This document shows positions 23,403 to 31,654 of a stretch of 35,580 nt of DNA, piece by piece. The stretch lies in the NCBI GenBank assembly GCA_910579455.1, contig CAJTUT010000011.1, positions 1 to 35,580 on the forward strand, in the 5' to 3' direction. Every line of letters begins with the position of its first letter. The stretch's first letter is position 1. Source of the DNA: an uncultured Bacilli bacterium. Its GTDB lineage: Bacteria; Bacillota_I; Bacilli_A; RF39; UBA660. Below the pieces are notes generated by a model. It worked only from the letters and a program-made list of their open reading frames with translations, was not told the DNA's origin and ran no database searches. The translations under genes were made by a program, and so were the position numbers.

Positions 23403-23628
23403 AATTTCCTCCTTCATAATAAAAACTCCAATAATAATATTGGAGTGCAATTCACACGGTACCATCCAGGTTTTTTCTTAATTTTAGATAACGGTTATCC
23501 CGGAATTACTTTTCATAATTCAACTAATAAGGTAGTAATTATTTTTTCTTTGATTCGTTTTCACCCTCCACGAACTCTCTTTACAAAGATCAAAAATAAT
23601 CGTGTCCTTACTCCCTGCTTTTTAATAT
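23403..23628 (-). ncRNA. threonine T-box riboswitch leader of thrS
   Basis: The leader shows the full T-box architecture on the minus strand. Stem I: AGTAAGG (23612-23606) pairs with CCTTATT (23532-23526), and ATTATTTTT pairs with AAAAAATAAT above it. Between these stems is a specifier loop with ACT at 23536-23534, a Thr codon. A GATAAC/GTTATC stem follows. The antiterminator is exact: GGA, then the bulge UGGUACC (23464-23458), GUG, a seven-base loop, CAC and UCC. The competing terminator pairs ACTCCAATA with TATTGGAGT (23446-23425) and ends in five T. Uncharged tRNA-Thr should pair with the specifier and bulge and allow readthrough into thrS. Confidence 0.95.
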
Positions 23629-23634
23629 AAATTG

Positions 23635-23663
23635 ATTATAACACATATTTAATTGATGTGCAA
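23635..23663 (-). promoter_or_regulatory. promoter of the thrS T-box transcript
   Basis: Minus strand: weak -35 TTGCAC (23663-23658), 17-base spacer, perfect -10 TATAAT (23640-23635) with TG one base upstream (extended -10). It sits right after the stop of the TasA-like gene and about 15 bases before Stem I. Confidence 0.75.
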
Positions 23664-23669
23664 AATATT

Positions 23670-24299
23670 TTAATCGGTATCTGTTTGAGTTCCTACAACT
23701 TTTATTTTTGCAATAAAAGTATGTTTTGCAATTTCACTGGTTGCCTCTTCATCAATCCATACCCTTAAAGAATAGGTATTGGTTTCATCTGGTTGTAATA
23801 CCCTAGCATCACTATCAAAACTACTACTATCTAAAATAATCTTTCCATTATTTCTCTCATCCTCTGTTTCTTTTTTAGACTCACTTAACAATATATCCTC
23901 TCTTGAATGGTTATTCTTTGTTAAAATATATCGAATCATATTATTGGGAATAGTTTCTTCCTCATTTTCATCTTCTATATCCAAATAGATTTTATACTCA
24001 CTACCAATATTTCCATTATTTGTTAATTCAAAGGTATAAATATTATTTTCCTTGGCAAGTGCTGTCTCTTTAGTAAGTGGAATTGCTTCTGCTCCAGAAA
24101 TATTAATAAACTCGTCTTCATTTTCAATTACTAAGGATAGAGTTCCCGCCACTATAGTGTTTGTTTTATTTCCTTCTATACGTAAGGTTAGCCAGGCATA
24201 AGTGGTTCCTATAGCTAAAGCAATAAAAAGAAGTATTACTATTATAATTTTTCTTTTATTCCCCTTTGTATTTTTATCATTTTCTTTGATTTCGTTCAT
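23670..24299 (-). CDS. TasA/camelysin-like secreted protein (SipW-type signal)
   Basis: A 209-residue protein. A Lys/Asn-rich head and a hydrophobic segment (about 18-35, KIIIVILLFIALAIGTTYAW) are followed by LTLRIEGNKTNTIVAGTLSL, the usual start of proteins with a SipW-cognate signal (TYAWLT, then IVAGTL). The mature part is a beta-rich domain with a Glu/Asn-rich insertion (ENNIYTFELTNNGNIGSEYKIYLDIEDENEEE) and ends ISE-free IAKHTFIAKIKVVGT. TasA and camelysin relatives form surface fibres or are metalloprotease-like. Fibre formation is not shown here. No signal peptidase gene of the SipW type is in the window. Start choice: the longer frame begins at GTG 24308, but AAAGGGTGA fits the ATG at 24299. 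It lies between the RNB gene and the T-box promoter. Confidence 0.75.
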   Translation of the reverse strand: MNEIKENDKNTKGNKRKIIIVILLFIALAIGTTYAWLTLRIEGNKTNTIVAGTLSLVIENEDEFINISGAEAIPLTKETALAKENNIYTFELTNNGNIGSEYKIYLDIEDENEEETIPNNMIRYILTKNNHSREDILLSESKKETEDERNNGKIILDSSSFDSDARVLQPDETNTYSLRVWIDEEATSEIAKHTFIAKIKVVGTQTDTD

Positions 24300-24359
24300 T
24301 ATAATCACCCTTTATAATTAAGATTACACCAAAAATAACGAATATACAATTCTTTCTTC

Positions 24360-26300
24360 CTATTTTTTTTTGATTTGACATTTTCTTGTCTTTTTTAGTT
24401 GATGATTATAATCATTTAAAAATAGTTCGATTTCTTTATTCTGATTATTTATAATATCTTTTGATTTTAAAATTGTAGTCTCTAAATGCTCTATTTCTTT
24501 ATCCGTAGGATTATGAAAATAACAAACATCTAAGGCATGTTCTACAAGAATATCGGCACTCCTTCTTAATGAAGATGTACAATGACAATAATGTTCTAAA
24601 TTTAGTCCTTGATGTGGTCCTTTTATATCATAGGTAGCAGATCGATAAAAATCTAGAATAGAATGATATGCCTTATTAAACTTTTGGTTAGTATTATTTC
24701 TTGATAATTTTTTTATTTCTTGTTGAACTTTTAAAATAGTCGCTTCATCCACTTCGTGTACTCGATATAAGGTAGGATACCCCTCTTTTGAATGAGCAAA
24801 AAAATCCGCCACGTTACTTCCTGTTAATACCATAAGTGTACTAATAATCGTTTCTGCTCTAGAATTACCTAAAATAACTTGTTCCAGATCATCTTCTTTA
24901 AATTTTTTGTTTAAATAAATTTCCTTTGCTCGAAAATGGCCTTCTAAGATATAAGTCAAATCGTTTAATAAGGTAACCATTTCTTGTAACTGAAAATCAT
25001 CACATCCATACTCTATAATATGATTAATTTCATCATAACTACATTGTTTACGATTATTAATAATCGTTTTCATATATTTTTGATTTATTATATAACCACT
25101 ATCATCTATTTCAAAAAAGTATGACTGTGCAAGACGTGGAACACACTCTTTTAATGAGGCTAAATCGACAGAAAAGGATTCTTGAAAAATAGGAATAAAA
25201 TCTTTTTTTAAATCATTCGTATCATCCGTTGGTTTATTTGGTAAATATATGGTACTCCCCCTTTTTATAGCTTCTTGAATATTTAATGATTCAAATGGAA
25301 AATAGCCTAAAGGTGTAGCAATATGAACCCCTAATAGAATATTTCCATTTGATAGTTTTCTTACACTTAAAGCATCATCTATTTCGACAGTGTTAGAACC
25401 ATCAATTGTAATAATATAGTCATCTAGTATTACTCTATCTGGATAATTATTCTTACTAATCCTCGTTTGATACATATTTAACTCATCTACTAAGATTTCA
25501 TCGAAATCCTTATTAATAAGGTAAGTAGATAAGGAAACTTCCTTATCTACTTCTATCCCCTGGTTTAGTAACAGTTTTTCCAATTGTAATAAGGAGTCAC
25601 TTTTATTTCTTTTCAAAGAACTTTTTAGTTCTTTTAGACATTTCTTCTTTTGTTCGCAAGGAAGATCAAACTGTTTATTTTTATAGATTAATTCTAAAAC
25701 TTTATAGTAATAAGAAATATCTATAGGATCAGACCTATCATATTGAATCATTTCCATCTCTTTCTTGCATAGATTATAAAAAATAGTATTTCCCTCTTTA
25801 TCTATACAGTTAACCAATTTTGGAAACTGATAAAATAATTTTTCAAGGTAAGAAATATTTTTAATTTCCGTAATTAAAAATTCCAACAGTTGATATGGGT
25901 TATCTCGTTGTTTCTGGTAATCTTTAATGGTTTCTGTAATCAAGTTTTCTAGTTTTTCAAATTGTTTTTCCTCCCTTTGGGTTATAGGAGATTGTTCAAG
26001 CTTTTGCTTTTGAACTGTTTTTAATTTATCAAGCACTTTATTTAAACGCTTTTCTATCTTTTTATCATATAAACCTTTTTCAATCAAGGATTTCATCCAG
26101 ATCATACTCTGGTATATATAATCTAAATGAGGCCAATTTTCATATCGGTCTAGTGAAAAATGTACAAAGGAAAAAAGGACCTCTTCCATTGATAAATTAC
26201 TTTTCTCTTCTTTAACAATGGTTTTGATATCATCCATTGTAATATTAGAACCATTTTGTTCAAAACATTGATTAATTTTTCTATCTAAACCTAACTTCAT
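24360..26300 (-). CDS. RNB-domain exoribonuclease-like protein with unusual N-terminal region
   Basis: A 646-residue protein. The C-terminal half (about 288-600) is an RNB (RNase II/R) catalytic domain: IITIDGSNTVEIDDALSV with the metal ligands Asp300, Glu306 (Asp in RNase II), Asp308 and Asp309, GNILLGVHIATP, and later HYCHCTSSLRRSADILVEHA, the counterpart of the YxHxTSPLRRxxD motif. RNB enzymes degrade RNA 3' to 5'. The expected cold-shock domains and C-terminal S1 domain are missing. Instead residues 1-285 are helical with one ankyrin-like segment (PKLVNCIDKEGNTIFYNLCKK, about 160-180). The position two bases after dnaI implies co-transcription and perhaps coupling. It could be a specialised nuclease or a binding protein that lost processivity; activity is not proven. 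Confidence 0.85.
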   Translation of the reverse strand: MKLGLDRKINQCFEQNGSNITMDDIKTIVKEEKSNLSMEEVLFSFVHFSLDRYENWPHLDYIYQSMIWMKSLIEKGLYDKKIEKRLNKVLDKLKTVQKQKLEQSPITQREEKQFEKLENLITETIKDYQKQRDNPYQLLEFLITEIKNISYLEKLFYQFPKLVNCIDKEGNTIFYNLCKKEMEMIQYDRSDPIDISYYYKVLELIYKNKQFDLPCEQKKKCLKELKSSLKRNKSDSLLQLEKLLLNQGIEVDKEVSLSTYLINKDFDEILVDELNMYQTRISKNNYPDRVILDDYIITIDGSNTVEIDDALSVRKLSNGNILLGVHIATPLGYFPFESLNIQEAIKRGSTIYLPNKPTDDTNDLKKDFIPIFQESFSVDLASLKECVPRLAQSYFFEIDDSGYIINQKYMKTIINNRKQCSYDEINHIIEYGCDDFQLQEMVTLLNDLTYILEGHFRAKEIYLNKKFKEDDLEQVILGNSRAETIISTLMVLTGSNVADFFAHSKEGYPTLYRVHEVDEATILKVQQEIKKLSRNNTNQKFNKAYHSILDFYRSATYDIKGPHQGLNLEHYCHCTSSLRRSADILVEHALDVCYFHNPTDKEIEHLETTILKSKDIINNQNKEIELFLNDYNHQLKKTRKCQIKKK

Positions 26301-26302
26301 AA

Positions 26303-27208
26303 TTAACTTCTCCTATTTTTACTTACTAATTCTATGGATACCGTTAATTGCTTAATACGCTCAATAATTCGCTTTGCTTTTACCTTATCTACCCCTGTAG
26401 TGGTCATGGACAAATGATTTTCCAATTCTTCTAGTGTTAAATTAGATGTAAAAAAGGTAGGTAAGTTCTCTTCCATTCTATACTGCAATATTGGACCTAA
26501 TATTTCATCTCTACTAAAACTGCTTACATTTTCTGCACCTATATCGTCTAAAAGTAATAATGGCACCTTTTTAATATAATTAAATTTTTCTTCATAATCC
26601 GTTTTAAAGGAAGCCTTTAAGTCTCTTAAGAATTCTGGATAATATAAACCAGCACACTTCACTTTCTTTTTTGCCATATCATTAAATAAAGCTGCCACTA
26701 AATAGGTTTTTCCAGCACCAAAGGAACCATTTAAATAAAGACCCTTAAGTTTTTCTTTTTTACCATAATTTTTAACAAAATCTTTCATATATTTCATAAC
26801 AGGAACTCTAGCGGTATCATCCTTATATACCTCTTTAAAAGAAGCTCGTCTTATTTCCTTGGGAATATCATAATACTGGATATGTTTTAAATACTCATTT
26901 TCTAAATCAATCTTTTTCTTTTTTAGACAGCTTACATAGGAAAAATCAATCCCTTTTTTACTTTTTTCTGGTGTTAGGCAATAACCATTTACTTTATTTT
27001 TACAAGAAGAGAAACTTTTGCAGTGTTCACAATTATCATGTTCTAAAAAGCACTCCTCCAATGTCGATGTATATTTCATCAAAATTTCTTCTTCTATTGG
27101 TAAGCTAGATACGTATTGGTAAAATTCTTTATTACTACAAGCTTCCATATAGGAATGTTTTAAGCTGGTGGTATTTGATTTTTCTACATATTCTTTTATA
27201 TCCAACAT
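26303..27208 (-). CDS. dnaI: primosomal protein DnaI, helicase loader
   Basis: A 301-residue AAA+ ATPase. A helical N-terminal part contains a Cys cluster (CEHCKSFSSC, then NGYC at 74-77, and VSCLK) resembling the zinc site of DnaI. The ATPase has Walker A GSFGAGKT at 161-168 and Walker B LLLLDDIGAE at about 217-226. TSNLTLEELENHL and KAKRIIERIKQLT, the sensor and arginine-finger regions typical of DnaI/DnaC loaders, follow. In Bacillus, DnaI loads the replicative helicase together with DnaB and DnaD. The dnaB gene is not next to it here; comEC precedes it by 60 bases. Synteny with thrS downstream supports DnaI over IstB or DnaC-like transposon proteins. Confidence 0.93.
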   Translation of the reverse strand: MLDIKEYVEKSNTTSLKHSYMEACSNKEFYQYVSSLPIEEEILMKYTSTLEECFLEHDNCEHCKSFSSCKNKVNGYCLTPEKSKKGIDFSYVSCLKKKKIDLENEYLKHIQYYDIPKEIRRASFKEVYKDDTARVPVMKYMKDFVKNYGKKEKLKGLYLNGSFGAGKTYLVAALFNDMAKKKVKCAGLYYPEFLRDLKASFKTDYEEKFNYIKKVPLLLLDDIGAENVSSFSRDEILGPILQYRMEENLPTFFTSNLTLEELENHLSMTTTGVDKVKAKRIIERIKQLTVSIELVSKNRRS

Positions 27209-27268
27209 CCTATCACCACCATTTCTAAATTTATTGTAATAGAATTATTAAAAAAAGGCAATATTTAT

Positions 27269-29323
27269 TTATAAAGAAATCCTAATACTCCCCTCTTCCT
27301 TTGTAATTAGGTATTTAATCCCTAATCGGTTAAATCGGTTAAGAATTTCTTTATGAGGATGATTGAACTTATTATTTTTTCCTGCTGATATCAACGCTAG
27401 TCTAGGTTTTACTTTTTTTAAAAAATTTAGACTACTACTTGTCCTACTTCCATGATGACCAACTTTTAAAATATCAATTTTCTCTAATTCATATTGATTC
27501 ATGATACTCTCCTCACTTTTATAAGAAGCATCCCCCATAAATAATAAACGTTTTGTATTCGATTTTATATAAAAGACCAAGCTACTATCATTTTCATCTC
27601 CTAAATCTTGGTTCAAAGATAAAAATTTTAAATTCCCCACTTCAAAATAATCTCCTGCTTTTGACTTTTTAACATTGGGGAAGGTCTTTATTAATTCTTC
27701 TTCATATCTATTTAGCTTTCCTTCATTAATCAATATCTTTTTAACCGAAAAATCCTTTATTAAGGTCATTGCCTCTCCTAAATGATCAAAATCTCCGTGG
27801 GTTAGTATCAAGAGATCTATCTTTTTAATCCCCTGCTTTTTTAAATATGGAATCGTTATATTTTTTACAATAGAAGTCTTATTTTTTCTTTTTTTCCATT
27901 TTTCTTTGTCATAGAACTGATTTCCCCCTGTGTCTATTAAAACATTTTTATTGTTAGAGTGTAGCAAAGTAGAATCTCCTTGCCCGATATTTAACATCAC
28001 TAAATAATCCTTGTTCATTAAATATGGATAAGTATAATGAAATAAAATCATCAAAAATAACGGAACTATATATAAATATTTTTTATGTAGTATGGCAAAG
28101 AAAAACAAAATAATAAAAACTCCATACACAAAATAAAAGATATATGGGATATCACAAAAAATAAGTTTAGAGCATGTAATCTGGTTTAAAAGATTACTAC
28201 TTTGTTCTAATATCATAATCATCAAGTTAAAAATTCTTTCTAATGGTGGAATAAAAAAAGTGATAAAAGCCAAGGGAAATATAGCGATACTAATAAGTGG
28301 TACATAAAAGAGATTATAAATAATACTGAAAGGATTTACTTGATTAAAACTATATAAAGTAATAGGTAAACTTACTATAAATGAAATAAAAGAAGTGATG
28401 AACAGTTTTATTAGATAATTTTTATATTGATTAATATAACCTCCTAGCATAATTAAGGAAAATGCGATACTAAAGGAATATAAAAAAGCGATATCATATA
28501 AATAATTTGGATTGATTAATAAAGAAATAACAGTTACCAAAATAAAAATATGAATCGGTTTTATATAAAAATAGTATATCTTATTAACTGAAAACAAAAT
28601 AAAGAATAAAATAGCACGTAAAATAGACGGAGAACATCCAACCAAAAAAAAGTAAAAGCACAAAAAGATTCCCACTAATAAATAACGTGTCTTTTCTTTT
28701 AGTTTTAATTTTTGAAATATTTTTAGTAAAATCATCGATAATAAACTAATATGCATACCACTTATTGCAAATAAGTGACTAATCCCTAATTCTTGATAAT
28801 TTCTAATTATACTTTTAGACATTAAAGATTGGTCCCCTAAAATAAATGTTCTTAAATATGGATTTTTCGTTTTTTCAAATACTAAATTTTTAATACCATA
28901 AAATAAATTATGATTTTTTTCAACAAGTGAAATTTCCTCTATTTCCATCAAGTAATATATTTTCTTTCTTTCCAAATATTTCCTGTAGTTAAATAAGCCA
29001 TCTGTTGTGTTTTTATCAGGTCGTTTTAGAATTCCTTTTACACTCAGTTTATCGTCTATTTGAATCGTACTTAAAATTTTTTGTTTTTCTTTTTTTGTCT
29101 TAAAATAATAGGTTGCAATTACTTGTTCTTTTCCTTTTATATAAAGTTTTAATTGATCTCCATCTGAAAAATAATTGGTAACAATCCCCTTAATTTCTTT
29201 GGTATCTTTTGAATATATGCTCTTTGTTGTTTTAAAAAGGGAATGGATAATAAAAGGAAGACTTACTAATACTAAAAGTAAATAAAAATAGTTAGAGAGT
29301 AATATTTTCCTTAATTTTATCAA
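27269..29323 (-). CDS. comEC: ComEC/Rec2-type DNA uptake channel protein
   Basis: A 684-residue membrane protein. Its N-terminal OB-like region is followed by the Competence domain (LGDQSLMSKSIIRNYQELG, then SHLFAISGMHISLL), multiple helices, and a C-terminal metallo-beta-lactamase-like domain starting LVMLNIGQGDSTLL. That domain has the metal motif LTHGDFDHLGE and later KVGHHGSRTSSS. ComEC forms the pore that moves single-stranded DNA into the cytosol during transformation, and its hydrolase domain is thought to degrade the other strand. Both parts are intact. The only plausible start is a TTG at 29323, 32 bases inside the comEA end, with GGAG about nine bases upstream; no in-frame Met occurs until far into the protein. 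It is co-transcribed with comEA. Confidence 0.95.
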   Translation of the reverse strand: MIKLRKILLSNYFYLLLVLVSLPFIIHSLFKTTKSIYSKDTKEIKGIVTNYFSDGDQLKLYIKGKEQVIATYYFKTKKEKQKILSTIQIDDKLSVKGILKRPDKNTTDGLFNYRKYLERKKIYYLMEIEEISLVEKNHNLFYGIKNLVFEKTKNPYLRTFILGDQSLMSKSIIRNYQELGISHLFAISGMHISLLSMILLKIFQKLKLKEKTRYLLVGIFLCFYFFLVGCSPSILRAILFFILFSVNKIYYFYIKPIHIFILVTVISLLINPNYLYDIAFLYSFSIAFSLIMLGGYINQYKNYLIKLFITSFISFIVSLPITLYSFNQVNPFSIIYNLFYVPLISIAIFPLAFITFFIPPLERIFNLMIMILEQSSNLLNQITCSKLIFCDIPYIFYFVYGVFIILFFFAILHKKYLYIVPLFLMILFHYTYPYLMNKDYLVMLNIGQGDSTLLHSNNKNVLIDTGGNQFYDKEKWKKRKNKTSIVKNITIPYLKKQGIKKIDLLILTHGDFDHLGEAMTLIKDFSVKKILINEGKLNRYEEELIKTFPNVKKSKAGDYFEVGNLKFLSLNQDLGDENDSSLVFYIKSNTKRLLFMGDASYKSEESIMNQYELEKIDILKVGHHGSRTSSSLNFLKKVKPRLALISAGKNNKFNHPHKEILNRFNRLGIKYLITKEEGSIRISL

Positions 29324-29987
29324 ATAATGAATCTCCTATACCATTGACTTTTTTTACTTCTTCAATACTTTGAAAACCTCCATTTTTATTTCGATATTCT
29401 ATAATACTTTTAGCCTTAGATTCTCCTACTCCTGATAAGGTCATTAATTCTTCTAAGGTTGCCTGATTAAGGGATACTTTTTTATTTTCATCTTGAATGT
29501 TATAAGATGAGTCAATGCAAGCATCATTCGTAACTCCATCACTTCCTGTTGTACAATTTTTTCTAACTGTTTCTTCCTTTTCTTTTGTTTTTTCAAAATT
29601 TCTTACTTCATAATAACTATACACGATAATTACCATTTCATCTTCTAATTTCTTACTTAAATTCAGAACACTGGTGTCGCCTAATTTAGTAACTCCTCCT
29701 GCTAAATTAATAGCATCAATGACTCTACTTCCTTTTTTTAAAGTATAAATGCCCGAATTCATTACCTCTCCTTTTACATCTACCATAATTTCTTGTAGTG
29801 ATTCTTCTTTTTCCTGCTCCTTTTCTTTCTTTTTAACGATAACTTTCTTTTCAGTTAGCATCGTTTTTGTACTTTTCTTTTCTTGTTTTTCGCCTGTATA
29901 ATAAATTCCTATTATAATAGATAAAATCACAACCAGAATACTAATAGAGAGTACAATTTGTTTTCGATAGCGATATTTAAATGTCAT
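29292..29987 (-). CDS. comEA: competence DNA receptor ComEA
   Basis: A 231-residue protein. A membrane anchor (about 11-29, VLSISILVVILSIIIGIYY) is followed by a Lys/Glu-rich linker and an SLBB domain (VDVKGEVMNSGIYTLKKG, RVIDAINLAGGV, then TSVLNLSKKLEDEMVIIV). A helix-hairpin-helix DNA-binding domain ends the protein: VSLNQATLEELMTLSGVG and GGFQSIEEVKKVNGIGDS. This is the standard ComEA layout. It captures double-stranded DNA at the cell surface and hands it to ComEC. Start choice: the longest frame starts at 30017, but AGGAGGGG sits seven bases before the ATG at 29987. The linker has a Cys pair (NCTTGS, DACIDS). Confidence 0.94.
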   Translation of the reverse strand: MTFKYRYRKQIVLSISILVVILSIIIGIYYTGEKQEKKSTKTMLTEKKVIVKKKEKEQEKEESLQEIMVDVKGEVMNSGIYTLKKGSRVIDAINLAGGVTKLGDTSVLNLSKKLEDEMVIIVYSYYEVRNFEKTKEKEETVRKNCTTGSDGVTNDACIDSSYNIQDENKKVSLNQATLEELMTLSGVGESKAKSIIEYRNKNGGFQSIEEVKKVNGIGDSLFDKIKENITL

Positions 29988-30014
29988 ATCATCCCCTCCT
30001 ACTTTATTATTAGA

Positions 30015-30046
30015 CAAAAAAAAGAAAAGTTCTTAGCTTTTCCTTT
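30015..30046 (-). terminator. terminator of ftsW
   Basis: On the minus strand GAAAAG pairs with CTTTTC across a seven-base loop and is followed by eight T. It begins within about ten bases of the ftsW stop and precedes the comEA ribosome site. Confidence 0.8.
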
Positions 30047-30050
30047 CTTC

Positions 30051-31208
30051 TTATGATTTTTTCAAATCATCTCGAATTCTATTTTCTACACTTACTCGTT
30101 GTACAATAGTTAAAGCAGCGACTAAACAAATTGTATAGCTTCCTCCATAGCTCATAAATGGAAGCGGAACTCCAGTTAATGGAATTAAACCAAACAGCCC
30201 TAGTAAATTAACGGCTATATGAGAAAAGATATAAACAGCAATACCATAGCACATCATTGCTCCCCTATTGGTATAACTTTTTCTTCCTATCAAAAGAATT
30301 CTGTATAGAGTAAATATATAAAGTAAAATTATTAGTACTCCAAATAAAGAACCCATCTCCTCTACAATAATAGCAAAGATAAAATCTGTATATGGTTCTG
30401 GTAAATATAAATATTTTTGCGTAGAATTTCCAAGCCCTACACCAGTTAATCCCCCATTGTTAATTGCAATATAACCATTGCATACTTGAGATCCTGTAGT
30501 TAATAGTTTAGAACAAGGATTTTTAAAATCAAAACGAGAAACTTGTCTTTCCAATAATATACTATTTCCAGTTGTAGAAATTGCTAGTGCTACTACACCA
30601 ACTAACCCTATACATCCAAATAAGGTTTTAGACTTTATTCTTTTTGGTATAGGCGATGCAATAAAAAGGCAGAAAACAAGCACCGAAAAAATAATGGCGG
30701 TTCCAAGATCGGGTTGTAACATAATTAAAAGTGCAATTCCACAGGCAACAACTATAGGAAAGAGGCTTGTTGTATACCCTTCTAATTTTTTTTGTTTCAT
30801 TTCATAAAACCTAGCGATCCAAACTATAAAAATAACCTTAACAAACTCACTAGGTTGAATACTAACAGGACCAAAATCAAACCAGCTAACAGAATGATTT
30901 GTGGCCTGTCCATAAATTAGTAAAATTACTAAACTAGCAGTGGCTCCTAATAATAAAAGCCAAGAAAAAATTCCATATGCTTTGGTATTGAATCGGACCA
31001 TCACAAAAAATAAAATAATTCCACAAATCAGAAAGATGGCTTGTTTAATAAAATAATTATAAGGACTTACTGCATGAGACATATATGCTGTAACATTGGA
31101 TGAGGAGAAAACCATAACAAGACCAATTATAAATAATAGAATTGTTACTATCAAAAGTGGTTTATCTAAATATTTAAAAACTTTTTTATTTTGTTTTCTC
31201 TTTGTCAT
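30051..31208 (-). CDS. ftsW: septal peptidoglycan polymerase FtsW (SEDS family)
   Basis: A 385-residue SEDS glycosyltransferase with about 10 membrane helices. It carries the family blocks VDPxLx-like DKPLLIVTILLFIIGLVMVFSSS, SVSWFDFGPVSIQPSEFVKV (SEDS substrate-groove region), MLQPDLGTAIIF, NGGLTGVGLGNSTQKYLYLPEPYTDFIFAIIVEEMG (with the catalytic-loop Asp) and GLIPLTGVPLPFMSYGGSYT. It polymerises glycan strands from lipid II at the septum with a class B PBP partner. FtsW rather than RodA is favoured by the GLGNSTQK and LPEPYTDFIFA blocks. It is encoded apart from the mraZ cluster, as in several Bacilli. The large loop contains a Cys pair (NPCSKLLTTGSQVC). Confidence 0.93.
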   Translation of the reverse strand: MTKRKQNKKVFKYLDKPLLIVTILLFIIGLVMVFSSSNVTAYMSHAVSPYNYFIKQAIFLICGIILFFVMVRFNTKAYGIFSWLLLLGATASLVILLIYGQATNHSVSWFDFGPVSIQPSEFVKVIFIVWIARFYEMKQKKLEGYTTSLFPIVVACGIALLIMLQPDLGTAIIFSVLVFCLFIASPIPKRIKSKTLFGCIGLVGVVALAISTTGNSILLERQVSRFDFKNPCSKLLTTGSQVCNGYIAINNGGLTGVGLGNSTQKYLYLPEPYTDFIFAIIVEEMGSLFGVLIILLYIFTLYRILLIGRKSYTNRGAMMCYGIAVYIFSHIAVNLLGLFGLIPLTGVPLPFMSYGGSYTICLVAALTIVQRVSVENRIRDDLKKS

Positions 31209-31231
31209 TAGGACCCTATCCTTTCTTTTTT

Positions 31232-31260
31232 ATCATATCATAAATAGCCCTGATTTTACA
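31232..31260 (-). promoter_or_regulatory. possible promoter of ftsW
   Basis: Minus strand -10 TATGAT (31237-31232) with TGA just upstream (extended -10) and a weak -35 TGTAAA at 17 bases. It is the best candidate in the gap before ftsW but is not strong. Confidence 0.4.
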
Positions 31261-31313
31261 GACTAATTTTTTTAGGTAAATTTGATTAACATAATTTAAC
31301 ATTTTACATAACC

Positions 31314-31319
31314 TATAAT
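31314..31319 (+). promoter_or_regulatory. -10 element before the YjcZ-like gene
   Basis: A perfect TATAAT on the plus strand, 26 bases before the ATG at 31346. I see no good sigma-A -35 at 16-18 bases, so a different sigma factor or an activator may be involved. The 137-base gap to ftsW is divergent, and nothing else recognisable lies in it. Confidence 0.5.
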
Positions 31320-31345
31320 AGATTAAGTAAAGGAGGCTATGTCAT

Positions 31346-31507
31346 ATGTATTACTATGGTGGTGGATCATCTTGTTGTCAACACTCATGTCCACAAATGT
31401 ATTATTCAAACAATTGCTGTGGAAATAATAACAACTCTATTTATGCAATTATTTTAGTTTTATTTATTCTATTAGTTATAGTGATTGGAACACGTTGGGC
31501 TCAATAA
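31346..31507 (+). CDS. 53-residue YjcZ-like small membrane protein with Cys-rich head
   Basis: ATG at 31346 to TAA at 31507, behind the strong ribosome site AAAGGAGG (nine bases). The N-terminal half is Tyr/Gly/Asn-rich with five Cys: MYYYGGGSSCCQHSCP and NCCGNNNN. The C-terminal half is one hydrophobic span, IYAIILVLFILLVIVIGTRW. A Gly/Tyr head followed by an ALIVVLFILLVIVG-type tail is the YjcZ family pattern, found in Bacillus as small sporulation-linked proteins. The Cys motifs (CC, C, CC) are not typical of that family. It has its own terminator, so it is a single-gene unit. An ATG ten bases earlier is out of frame and too close to the ribosome site. Confidence 0.8.
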   Translation: MYYYGGGSSCCQHSCPQMYYSNNCCGNNNNSIYAIILVLFILLVIVIGTRWAQ

Positions 31508-31513
31508 TCATAT

Positions 31514-31547
31514 AACGTATAAGATTTTCTTATACGTTTTTTATTTT
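31514..31547 (+). terminator. terminator of the YjcZ-like gene
   Basis: A perfect 10-base stem AACGTATAAG / CTTATACGTT with loop ATTTT is followed by TTTTATTTTT. It sits seven bases after the stop codon. Confidence 0.95.
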
Positions 31548-31654
31548 TAAGGAAAGTATTATTTAACAAATTTATTTTGAATAGATTTGGAGAAAATCAC
31601 CCCTTTTCAAACACAAAATATTTTGATAGAATATACTAAGTAGGAAGTGATATC

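Noticed and set aside
23445..23630. 61-residue plus-strand frame opposite the thrS leader
   Set aside because: It is antisense to the T-box stem and antiterminator; RNA structure explains the sequence and there is no ribosome site.
26303..27208. IstB-type transposon ATPase
   Set aside because: The ATPase part is similar, but the N-terminal Cys cluster and the thrS neighbourhood fit DnaI, and no IstA gene is adjacent.
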